This document shows positions 15,477 through 25,000 of a stretch of 34,074 nt of DNA, piece by piece (position 1 is the first letter of the stretch; the number at the start of each line of letters is the position of its first letter). Under the pieces are notes generated by a model, which was given only the letters and a program-made list of their open reading frames with translations, made no database searches and was not told the origin of the DNA. A program made the translations under genes and the position numbers. Source of the stretch: Pseudomonadota bacterium (GTDB taxonomy: Bacteria > Myxococcota_A > UBA9042); NCBI GenBank assembly GCA_005777155.1, contig SXNM01000091.1:1-34074 (forward strand), in the 5' to 3' direction.

Positions 15477-17390
15477 ATGGGCGACATGGCGACCAACGCT
15501 CCTTCGACGCACAGCGAGGCGATGCGACCCGCGCGGTACGTGCGTGCGCGGCCTGCCGCTGCGGCCTGCGCGCTTTGGGCGCTGTTGGTGGCAGGCGCGT
15601 GCTCGGAGGACGCCCCCGACGCCTCTGCGGGTCAGGGCGCTGGCGGCGGCCTCTTCGACGGCATCGGCGGCGTGGAGGATACCAGCCCGCATTTTGATAT
15701 CCACGGCGACGACAGCGCGACGGCGGACGCCGAGCCCGAGCCTGGGACGTTCGGCGCGCCGTGCAAGGGCAACGGCGACTGCGACTCCGGCCTGTGCATT
15801 CAGGCGGCCGACGGCATGGTCTGCACCGAGCTGTGCGTCGAGTCCTGCCAGCCGGGCTGGTCCTGCGCCGCCAAGATCGCCAATGGCACCGACCAGGTGT
15901 ATTTGTGTGTGCCTTTGTTCGTGTCGCTCTGCGACCCCTGCAACGACAACCTCCAGTGCAACGAGGAAGGCAAGAGCGGCAACGTCTGCATCAGCTTCGG
16001 CGCGGCGGGCTCGTTCTGCGGCGTAAAATGCGATGAGGTCAACCCCGAATGTCCAGGTGGCTACAGCTGCCAGGCCGTCGTCGACAAGAAGTCGGGCTTG
16101 ACCTCGCACCAATGCGTACGGACCACGGGCCTGTGCACCTGCAGCCGGCGGGCGGTGGAGTTGGCGCTGGAGACGACCTGCACCAGCAACAACCTCTACG
16201 GCAGCTGCGTCGGGTCGCGCCACTGCACGGCGTCCGGCTTGTCGCAGTGCGACGCCCTGGTCCCAGCGGAGGAGGCCTGCAACGCGGTGGATGATGACTG
16301 CAATGGCAAGACCGACGACTTCGCCGCAGGCATCGCCAAGTGCAACAAGACCAACCAGTTCGGTAGCTGCCCGGGCAAGGTGCTGGCCTGCGAGGACGGC
16401 AAGGCGATCTGCGACGCCCTCGACGCCAAGCCTGAGCAGTGCAACGGCATCGACGACAACTGCGACGGCAAGACGGACGAGGGCATCTGCAACGACGGCC
16501 AAGACTGCACCATCGACACCTGCGACACCGCCGGCGGCTGCAAGCATAAGGGCGTCACCGGCACCAAGTGCAGCGACGACGGCGACCCTTGCACCAATGA
16601 CATATGCAACGAGGACGGCCAATGCGCTCACAAGCCCATCGCCGGCATGGCTTGCGACGACGGCTCGATCTGCACGCAGACCGACAAGTGCGTCGCTGGC
16701 GCCTGCGTCGGCGGCAACGCGCTGGGCTGCGACGACAAGGACCCTTGCACCAGCGACGCTTGCGACCCCTTCACCGGTTGCACCCACAGCGCGGCGTCCG
16801 ATGCGATTTGCACCGATGATGGCCTGCCGTGCACGCTGGACCAGTGCCAAGACGGCAAGTGTGTGCACAAGCCGAATGAGGGCGGCGCCTGCACGGACGA
16901 CGGCAAGCCCTGCACCCTCGACACCTGCGCCAACGGCATCTGCACCCATCCGCTGAGCTCGGGCGCCTGCGACGACGGCAACCCGTGCACCGAAAACGAC
17001 GTCTGCTCTGGCGGCGCTTGCCAGGCCGGCACGACCAAGGCCTGCAACGACGGCCAGCAGTGCACTCAGGACAGCTGCGACCCGAAGAAAGGGTGCCAGC
17101 ACAGCACGCAGGCCATGGATTACAAGCCCTGCGCCGCCAGCTCCGGCGAGTGCCCGGTGGGCTTCTGCAACGGCGGGTTCTGCGCCTCCAAAGTCGATCA
17201 GCCCTGCGAGACCAAGGTCAAGGTCGATCTCTGCACTTCGGTCAAGGCGCTTGGGACCTGCACCTCGGCGGGCAAGTGCGTCGCCAAGTCCTTCCCGGAG
17301 ACCGTCAAGTGCGACAACTGCAAGTCTGCCTGCGTCAAATGCGGCTTGTTCCAGGTCTGCCTCGACCTGTTCTTCGCCACAAATCCTTAG
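15477..17390 (+). CDS. Cysteine-rich lipoprotein with two MopE-type motifs and Cys repeats, 637 aa
   Basis: A predicted lipoprotein: after a basic n-region, ALWALLVAGAC ends at Cys42, a near-lipobox. An Asp/Gly-rich linker follows to about residue 90. Residues 95-260 form an irregular Cys-rich domain (CKGNGDCDSGLC; CPGGYSCQAVVDKKSG). Two MopE-type putative metal-binding motifs follow, CNAVDDDCNGKTDD (268-281) and CNGIDDNCDGKTDE (322-335). MopE motifs of this form are known from methanotroph copper-related proteins and are frequent in Myxococcota. Residues 338-545 carry about nine four-cysteine units of the same family as the divergent giant (CDDGNPCTENDVC; CDDKDPCTSDACD). A final cluster, CDNCKSACVKC, lies near the end. 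The start at 15477 has GAGGAGG 4 nt upstream; an ATG at 15486 is the alternative. It lies 168 bp before tamB. Surface display is likely; function is unknown. Confidence 0.9.
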   Translation: MGDMATNAPSTHSEAMRPARYVRARPAAAACALWALLVAGACSEDAPDASAGQGAGGGLFDGIGGVEDTSPHFDIHGDDSATADAEPEPGTFGAPCKGNGDCDSGLCIQAADGMVCTELCVESCQPGWSCAAKIANGTDQVYLCVPLFVSLCDPCNDNLQCNEEGKSGNVCISFGAAGSFCGVKCDEVNPECPGGYSCQAVVDKKSGLTSHQCVRTTGLCTCSRRAVELALETTCTSNNLYGSCVGSRHCTASGLSQCDALVPAEEACNAVDDDCNGKTDDFAAGIAKCNKTNQFGSCPGKVLACEDGKAICDALDAKPEQCNGIDDNCDGKTDEGICNDGQDCTIDTCDTAGGCKHKGVTGTKCSDDGDPCTNDICNEDGQCAHKPIAGMACDDGSICTQTDKCVAGACVGGNALGCDDKDPCTSDACDPFTGCTHSAASDAICTDDGLPCTLDQCQDGKCVHKPNEGGACTDDGKPCTLDTCANGICTHPLSSGACDDGNPCTENDVCSGGACQAGTTKACNDGQQCTQDSCDPKKGCQHSTQAMDYKPCAASSGECPVGFCNGGFCASKVDQPCETKVKVDLCTSVKALGTCTSAGKCVAKSFPETVKCDNCKSACVKCGLFQVCLDLFFATNP

Positions 17391-17558
17391 TGGCGCATCG
17401 ACTGGGATCGGTCGCCCTGGCGCGCTGAGACGGGAATTGGCCGTCAGTGCGCTGGCGGGCTATCGTCGGCAGGCCGTGGCCGTCGCGCCGGGTCGGCGTT
17501 CAGCGCGGCGGGCGCCTCGCGGACGTACGGTGGCGGCGCGACAGGAGCGTGAACAGCG

Positions 17559-20500
17559 GTGGACCGCGGCGACGGAGCGACGGCGCAGGTGTGGAGCAGA
17601 GCCCGGCGCGTCTTGCGCTTGGCGCTGCGCTGGTCGGCTGCGAGCGCCTATCAGCTGACGGTCCGCGCCGCGGTGTCGCTGACGACGGCGCTCTTGTTCG
17701 TCTATTTCACGGTGAATTCGCCGTCGGTGGTGGCGCGGCTGGGCGACCTGCTCGCCGACGCCTTGCCTGGCAAGGTGGCGATCGCTGGGCTGCGGTGGGG
17801 GCCTTCGCCGGGGACGCTGACGGTGTCGGGGCTGACGCTGCGCGACCCGGACGGCGTGCTGGTGCTGCAGGCGGCGCGGCTGGACGTCGAGGTGGCTTGG
17901 CTGGCGCTGGTGCAGGACCTGCTCGACGGCGACGACGCGCTGCAAGTCCGCGTGGTCGAGGTCGCGTTGCAGGGGCTGGAGCTGCGCCTGGAGGAGACGG
18001 CCGGCGGCGAGCTGCGGCTGATGCGGGCGCTGGTGCGACCACCGCCGCCCGACGAGCCCCCTTCGACGCTGCGGCTCGGACTCGAGTTCGACGCCATCCA
18101 TCTGCGGGACTCGACCTTCGCCATGGACTTGGCGGGCAGCAAGGTCGACATCGAGGGCCTGGGCGCCGACGTCGAGCTCACTGTGGACGTCACGCCGACA
18201 GCGACCGCGGTGGACTGGACCCTGCGCGGGGTGAAGGCTCGTCATGCCGGCATCGAGATCGACGGCTTCGCCGCGGCCGGGCTGGCGCAGCTGCCGAGCG
18301 GAGCGCTAGCGGTAGAGAGCGCGTCGGGCGACCTCGCGCAGGCGCGGCTACGGGCCGTGCGCATCAGCGGCGACGCGACGCGCCTGGAGCGCGGCGACAT
18401 CGACGTGCGCTGGGCGCCGGCGCTCTCGGTGGCGGTGCGGCGGGCGGCGCTGACCACCAGGAGCCCGGAAGAGCCTTTCCTGCGGCCTTTCCTCGGCGAC
18501 CTCTTTGCCGCCGAGGCGCGCTATGTCGGCGACGTCGAGGTTGACGAGGCGGGCCGGACGGTGGCGCGGGGCGAGGTCGAGGGCAAGGGGCGCATGGTGG
18601 GCTTCGACGTCGGCAGCGTGACGGCGAGGATCGACTTACAGACGCCGACGGCAGCCGGAGATCCGGTCGACGTCGACGTGGCCGACCTCGCGATCATGGC
18701 CTTCGGCGGTGAGCTGCGCAGCGAACGCCTGCACTACCAGCTCGGCAAGGATGGCTGGCAGCGCGTCACCGCCAAGCTGGGGCTGCGGCAGGTCTCAAGC
18801 GCTGAGGCCCTGACGGCGCCCGGCGTCGGCATGACGCTGGCCGCGGCGCTGCCGATCGCGGCGACGCTCGACGGCGACTGTGCGGTCGACGTGCGCATGC
18901 GAGGCGGTGGCGACGCTCCCCTTGAGCTCTACGTTCGCACCGACCTCGACCTGACGATCGGCCGCGACTCGCGCGCCAGCTGGCTGCCGGCGTCGCTGCC
19001 GACCCTCTACCTGCGCGGCGGCGTCGACACCACGATGGCGCCGAGCGCCGACCCGGCGCAGCCGCTGACCATCGGCCTGCGCGGCCTGATCTTGTCTGAC
19101 CGCCGCGATGACCGGGGGCCGAGCCTGACTTCGAGCGCGACCTTTGCGCAGCTCGACGGCGCGCTCGACCTTGCGGCCAAGACCATGGACCTGCGCGGCG
19201 GGCTGCAGCTGCCGGCGCTCGGCGCGATGCTGCGCGGCTTTGGCGTCGCGGGCGTTGACGGGGCCTTGGCGGTGCAAGATCTCAAGGTGCAAGGGCCGCT
19301 GCTGGCGCCGACGGTGCAGGCAGAGATCCGCGGTCGGGGCCTGCGCGCCGCCGGCGTCGCCATCGAGTCGGTGCGGGCCGAATTGGCGCTTGCCTCTGGC
19401 GCCTTGGCGTTGCGTTCGGTGTCGGCGCAGCTGGCGCAGGGTGCGATCACTGGGGGGTTGACGCTCGACCTGTATCGCCGCGACCTGACCGAGCTGCGCA
19501 AGCCGATGGTGCTTCATGGCCGGAAGGTGGCGCTGCACGACGTCGAGCTCAGCAAGCTGCTCGGCGACCTTGGCGTGCCTGGCGTCGCCGGCCGGGCCCG
19601 AATCGATGGACTCGACTTCACGATGGCGCTGGACCGCCCGGTCGAGACCTTTCGCGGCGACGGCCACGTGCACGTCGAGGGGCTCGCCGCGGCCGACGAG
19701 CGCTTCGAGCGGCTCGACGCCGATGTCCGGATTGGCGGCGGCGCGGTGGACGTCAGCGGGCTGGAGTTGATCGTGCCGCCTCTGTTCCGGCTCGGCCAGC
19801 CTGCGTTGGGCGAGCGCGGGCTGATCTCGGGGTCGCTGCGCTACCGCATGGCGGCGGGGGCTTGGTCGGCGGACCTGCAGGTGCCGGCCCTGCGATTTGA
19901 CCAGTTTGGCGCGGTCCGGAAGCTTGGGATGCCGCTGCGCGGTAGCCTGCAGGGCCGTGTGGTGGCCAGCGGCGACGGACGCGACCTGCAGATCGACGGC
20001 GCCTTGACTCGCGTGGCGCTGCGCGAGCTGGCTTGGGACGCCATCGTGATGGGTGACGCGGAGTTGCAGATCGGCAAGGCGGCGGGTCAGCCGGCGATGC
20101 TGGCGAGCGACGCGTTCTTCCCGCGCTTCAAGCTGCTCGCTGGGTCGGCGGTCCACTTTCGCAAGCTGGTGCCGGAGGTGGTGTCGCTGCAGCTCAACGC
20201 CGACCGCTTCGATCCCTACGTGCTGTTGGCGCTACCACCGATGGATGGGCTGAAGCTGTTCGTGGGCGGTCGCGCAGAGTTTCGGCTCGACTTTCGGCCT
20301 GGGCAGCCTGTGTTCATGGTCGACGCCCACCTACAGCCGGGCGAGCTCGAGGTCGAGATGCAGAACGGCATCGACCCGATCCGCAATCGCATGCCAGCCA
20401 CTGTGCGGGTGCTGCCGGACCGATTGGAGTTTGACAGCACCGAGCTGGTGATCAGCGGCAACGCGGTCGAGCTGTGTGGCGCGGTCCTCTACCCCAACGC

Positions 20501-22067
20501 CGAGCGCGGCGAGCCGTTGCTGCTGCGGCTCTACCTCGCGGGCTCGCTTGATGTCCCGCGTTTTGGCGCCTTGGCAGAGAGCATGGCGAACCTCGATCTC
20601 GGCTTCGACATCGGCCAAGATCCGCAGGTGCAGGCCGACCCGGGCTCGCAGTGCCTGCAAGGTAGGCTGTCGCGGATCGGCAAGATGCGCATCGCCGGGC
20701 CTCTGGACGCCCTGCAGCCACGAGGCCAGCTGGTGCTGCGGGCGTCGCGCCTGTTGCCGCGCGGCTATGGCCGAGAGATCGCCCTGGCGGCGGGCGCGCG
20801 GCTGCACTTGGCGACGGACGACGCCGGTCGGCTGCGCGTCGAGATCCCGGACAAGTCGCCGCTAGAAGGCCGCGTCGACGACGGCCGCTTTCGCGTCCAT
20901 GGCAGCGCCGCCCTCAGCGGCTACCAGGCCGAGGAGATCGACCTGCGCGTCTCCGGCGTCGACCTCGCCTACGTCGCGCCCAAGGAGTATTCGGTTGTGG
21001 TCTCGCCGACCCTGCGCTTCCGCGGCGAGCGCCTGGGCGACGCGGCGCGGCGCAAGATGATGCTCAGCGGCGATGTCGTCGTCACCGAGGGCGCCTACTC
21101 GCGCTCGTTCGATCTGGTGGGTCGAGTCATCGGCGGCGTCCGCGGCCGCGAGCTCGACACCTACAGCGCGCCGCTACTCGAGCGCATGCCGTGGCTGGGG
21201 GCGATCGGCCTCGCGGTGAGCGTACGCGGTCAGAATTTTGAGGTGTTATCGCGCTTCCCGATCGGGCGGGCCGACCTGGAGTTGGGCTTTGACATGAAGG
21301 TCCGCGGCACGTTCGCTGACCCCGAGCTCTATGGCCGGGTCGAGGTGCTGCCCGGGAGCCTGCTCACCTACGACCTGTTTCGGCGTGAATTCGAGGTCAC
21401 AGAGGGGTCCATCGACTTCAATGGCGCCATCGACCGCGCCTGGCTGAGCATGAACGCCCGGACCGAGATCGCGCTCGACGACGCCGGCACCGGCGCTGCG
21501 ACCAGCGTGACCTCGAGCGTCGGACCCAACTTGTCGAGCAGCGGCACGCGGCAGCTCAACAAGGTGGTGGTGACGGTTGGGCTGAGTGGCCCGCTCGATG
21601 ACGCGCGGCGGCTCAACATCCAGCTGAGTTCCACGCCGAGCTATGGCCCTGAGGACATCCAGACCCTTATCGCCTTTGGCCAGCTGCGGACGGGTGTCGG
21701 CTCCGGAGCGCTCGGCAGCCGCACCAACGTCGGCTTCATCACCGATGACATCGCCGGCGCGGTGTCCAAGGCGCTGCTGTCGACCTTTGTCGACTCGGTG
21801 ACCTTTGGCATCGCGACCGCCGGCGGCGTCAACGTGCGTGTGGTGACCAGCCTCGGCAAGTCGATTCAGCTGACGGGCGAGTACTATGGCGAGTTCGCCG
21901 GCATCAGCACGGGCAGCGCCACGCTGAGTATTCGGCTCGGGGAGCGCCTCTCGCTCGATGGGCTGCTGCGCATCAACCAGGCCAGCGCCGCGGCGAGCAC
22001 CGGCCAGCAGGTCAACGTCAATGAGGCCAAGCTGCGCTTTCGCGTGCCGCTGACGGAGACGTGGTGA
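17559..22067 (+). CDS. tamB: TamB-like inner-membrane translocation and assembly protein
   Basis: A 1502-aa protein of the TamB/AsmA-like group, longer than E. coli TamB (1259 aa). It starts with GTG at 17559, with AGGAG 11 nt upstream. One N-terminal membrane anchor, VSLTTALLFVYFTVNS (about residues 39-54), is followed by the typical opening GKVAIAGLRWGPSPGTLTVS, then about 1000 residues of repetitive beta structure that would span the periplasm as a lipid-carrying groove. The last 350-400 residues are the conserved TamB C-terminal (DUF490) domain: EGAYSRSFDLVGRVIGGV, VRGTFADPELYGRVEVLPG, and the near-end LSSTPSYGPEDIQTLIAFGQ. The known role is to work with the Omp85 partner TamA in outer-membrane protein insertion or phospholipid transport. 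Here the tamA-like gene follows with a 4-bp overlap, so the pair is translationally coupled. Confidence 0.93.
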   Translation: MDRGDGATAQVWSRARRVLRLALRWSAASAYQLTVRAAVSLTTALLFVYFTVNSPSVVARLGDLLADALPGKVAIAGLRWGPSPGTLTVSGLTLRDPDGVLVLQAARLDVEVAWLALVQDLLDGDDALQVRVVEVALQGLELRLEETAGGELRLMRALVRPPPPDEPPSTLRLGLEFDAIHLRDSTFAMDLAGSKVDIEGLGADVELTVDVTPTATAVDWTLRGVKARHAGIEIDGFAAAGLAQLPSGALAVESASGDLAQARLRAVRISGDATRLERGDIDVRWAPALSVAVRRAALTTRSPEEPFLRPFLGDLFAAEARYVGDVEVDEAGRTVARGEVEGKGRMVGFDVGSVTARIDLQTPTAAGDPVDVDVADLAIMAFGGELRSERLHYQLGKDGWQRVTAKLGLRQVSSAEALTAPGVGMTLAAALPIAATLDGDCAVDVRMRGGGDAPLELYVRTDLDLTIGRDSRASWLPASLPTLYLRGGVDTTMAPSADPAQPLTIGLRGLILSDRRDDRGPSLTSSATFAQLDGALDLAAKTMDLRGGLQLPALGAMLRGFGVAGVDGALAVQDLKVQGPLLAPTVQAEIRGRGLRAAGVAIESVRAELALASGALALRSVSAQLAQGAITGGLTLDLYRRDLTELRKPMVLHGRKVALHDVELSKLLGDLGVPGVAGRARIDGLDFTMALDRPVETFRGDGHVHVEGLAAADERFERLDADVRIGGGAVDVSGLELIVPPLFRLGQPALGERGLISGSLRYRMAAGAWSADLQVPALRFDQFGAVRKLGMPLRGSLQGRVVASGDGRDLQIDGALTRVALRELAWDAIVMGDAELQIGKAAGQPAMLASDAFFPRFKLLAGSAVHFRKLVPEVVSLQLNADRFDPYVLLALPPMDGLKLFVGGRAEFRLDFRPGQPVFMVDAHLQPGELEVEMQNGIDPIRNRMPATVRVLPDRLEFDSTELVISGNAVELCGAVLYPNAERGEPLLLRLYLAGSLDVPRFGALAESMANLDLGFDIGQDPQVQADPGSQCLQGRLSRIGKMRIAGPLDALQPRGQLVLRASRLLPRGYGREIALAAGARLHLATDDAGRLRVEIPDKSPLEGRVDDGRFRVHGSAALSGYQAEEIDLRVSGVDLAYVAPKEYSVVVSPTLRFRGERLGDAARRKMMLSGDVVVTEGAYSRSFDLVGRVIGGVRGRELDTYSAPLLERMPWLGAIGLAVSVRGQNFEVLSRFPIGRADLELGFDMKVRGTFADPELYGRVEVLPGSLLTYDLFRREFEVTEGSIDFNGAIDRAWLSMNARTEIALDDAGTGAATSVTSSVGPNLSSSGTRQLNKVVVTVGLSGPLDDARRLNIQLSSTPSYGPEDIQTLIAFGQLRTGVGSGALGSRTNVGFITDDIAGAVSKALLSTFVDSVTFGIATAGGVNVRVVTSLGKSIQLTGEYYGEFAGISTGSATLSIRLGERLSLDGLLRINQASAAASTGQQVNVNEAKLRFRVPLTETW

Positions 22068-25000
22068 GCGTCGTCACGCCAGCAGGACGCGGAGGTGAAG
22101 GCGCCCGTCAGCGGCGGTCGCGGCGATTGGCGGTCGCCGGCGCGATTATGGCGCTGCTGCTGTGGGGACATCCGTCGGCGCAGGCGCAGCCGGCCGAGCA
22201 GACGCAACCGGCGCCGACGAGCGCCGACGGTCGCCGCGCGATAGAGGCTGCGAGGCCGCAGGAGTCGGACGCTCCGGCGCCACTGCCGGTGGCGGCGACG
22301 GCGAGCGGGGCCGTGGGCGGCGGCGCGGCCACACCAGGGGGAGAGGCGACAGCGCCGCCAGGGCCGGCGGGCGTGGACGCCATCGAGGCGGAGCTGGCGT
22401 CGACGCCTGGCCTCGCCAATGCCGAGCGCAATTGCCTGGAGCGGCCGATCGCGGTGGCGGAGCTGCTCGACTGCCTCGGCACCCGCTGCCAGGACCGCGA
22501 GGAGCGTCGAAAGCTCTTATCCCTCGCCGATCTGCAGCTGGGCGCCGTGCTCAGCCGTGGGGCGCTCCTTCGAGCGGTCCGCCGCATCACCGAGACCGGA
22601 TTCGTGCGGATCGCCGCTGTCGATTGCACGGGCGCGGTCACCGGGGCACGGATTCGACTGCGCGTGATCGGCAACAAGGTGATTCGCGGCATCCGGTTCG
22701 AGGGCAACCGCGAGATCTTCACCGCGGAGTTGCAGGCGCGACTGCTCTTCCAGGCCGGCGATGTGCTCGACGCCGAGACTGACGCCGGCCGATTGCAGCT
22801 GCAGCGCCAGACTGCGGCCTTCGAGACCCTCTACCAGCGCTCCGGCTTCGAGCAGGCGCGGATCGAGATCCGCGCCGAGCCCGTCGGAATCGGCCAGGTT
22901 GGGGTGCGGGTCCTCATCAATGAGGGTCAACGCGACCGCGTCACGGGCCTCATCACCGTGCTTCAAGACCCGCACCGTCCAAACGAACGGGAGCGCGCCG
23001 CCGGCCTGCAGTGCCCGCAGGTGCGCGAGCGGGCGCTGCTGCAGGCCAGCGACCTCGTCGACGTCGACGTCTTCACGCGCAGGGCCGAGGTCCGCGCACG
23101 AAGCAAGATCCGCGAGCACTTGCGTGCGCTCGGCTACCACAACCCCCGCGTGTCGATCGACCACGATCGGCGCGACGGGGCGGTGCGCCTCGACATCCGG
23201 CTCGGCCGCTGCTCGCTGGTTCAGACGCTCAGCCGCGAGTCGGCAGAGCAGGCGACCCGTGACGCGGCGCTGCGCCCGGTCCAGGACCCGACGCTGGAGG
23301 CCGTGCTGCCCTTCGTGGAGAGCGGCGTCTTCGACCTCTCGGAGGCCGAACGTGGCCGCCGCGAGCTGCGCGCCGCGCTGGAGAACCGCGGCTACCTCTT
23401 CGCAGAGGTCGAGTTCGACTACCGCGAGACGCCGCGCAGCTGGGGCAGTCGAGTGGCCTCTGCCATCACCTATCGCATCACCACCCGCTACCTGGCGCAG
23501 GTCCGCGGCCTACATTTCTGCGACGCTGCACAGGTCGAGGAGGCGGAGGCCGCGACGGCGGCAGACGGCTGCGCCCGTGTGGCCGGTCGCTCGATGGCGC
23601 TGCCCGCCGGCGAGCTCGAAAAGGCGATCGCCACTCGACCTTACGACGTGCTCGGGGAGGGCGGCTACCTGTCGACAGCGCAGATGTTCGGCGATCTAGA
23701 GGCGCTGCGGCGCCACTACCGCGACTCCGGGTACTTCGAGTTTCACTATGCCCTGGTCGCCCCACCTGGCAGCGCGGGGCTGCAGCGGCGACGACGGCGA
23801 ACCGGCAGTGAGGAGGTCATCGAATACCTGCTCGGCGACCGCGGCTTCCGCGTTCGGCGCCCGATCGGCGAGCACTTCATCTACGTCGACGTGCCCCTCA
23901 TCGAAGGCCGGCGGTCGCGCTTCGACGCCGTCTCCATCCAGGGCGCGTCGCCGTCGCGCTTGCCGCTGGTGCGGTCGCTGCTGGACCTGCGCAGCGGCGG
24001 CGTCGCCAGCGCGACCCTGCTGCGCGAGGCGCTGCAGCGGGTGCAAGACGACTACCAGAACCTGGGCTATTTCCAGTCCAAGGTCGAGGCGTTCTGCAGC
24101 ACGCGCGGCCGAGGGCTTTCGGCTGACGCCGCCGAAGGGATGCAGCCCTGCACACCGGAGCGCATCCTCGCCGAGACGATCGACCTCGAGGTGCGAGTCC
24201 ATGAGGGCCCGCGGGTGCGGATGGGCGAGATCTTCGTCGCGGGAAATTTCTATACGCGGGCGTCACTGCTGCTGCGCGACATGCCTCTGCCGGGCAGCGA
24301 CTTCTCGGCGCAGCGCCTGTTCGAATCGCTGCGGGCGCTGCGCAACCTCGGCCTGTTCCGCTCTGTGTCGTTCCAGTACATCGGCCGCGACGAGGTGCCG
24401 GCGCGCCAAGACATCGCCGTCGTCATCCATGTCGTGGAGGACGAGACGCAGCACTTCGAGGCCTCGGCCGGCTTCCAGACCATCAACGTCAACCGCGCCG
24501 AGCGTGCAGGGCTGCCCGGCCTCTTCGACGCCATGGAGCACCTGACCTCGGCCGGCAGTCGGCTCGGCTCGGGCTACGGGCAGTTTCTCGGCCTGAACCT
24601 GTCAAACCTGCTGTTCACCCTCGAAGGCAAGTGGATCGAGCGCAACCTCGACCTGTTTGGCGGCGGTAAAGAGCTGCGCCTTGAGGGCCGCGTCGGCGTG
24701 ACACCCGACATCACCGAGGGTCCGGCGCTCGGCCTGCTGGCGCTGGTCTACCAGGACAGGCGGCTGCTCGGCTCCGAGGTCTCGCTGCGCTTCTTTCCGG
24801 GCTACGTGTCGCGTGACTTTGCGACCACGGCGATCGACGTCGACAAGGCTGGCACAGCCGCCGAGGTCGCGCGGGCGTTCGGCAAGCTCGGCGTCTCGGC
24901 GGGCCTCGACTTCGGCGTTGTGCGCACCCGCGACATCGTCGCCCAGGGGGAGTTCGCGACCTGGACCGACCTCCAATTCCAAGGGAAGCTGCTGCTGCGT

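Noticed and set aside
15195-17102. Upstream extension of the giant protein frame to 17102
   Set aside because: It runs antisense through the 637-aa lipoprotein gene and is not needed, since a Shine-Dalgarno and signal peptide fit the ATG at 15194.
17447-18544. A plus-strand frame of 365 codons overlapping tamB
   Set aside because: Arg/Gly/Ala-rich shadow; the tamB frame has the membrane anchor and TamB-like opening.
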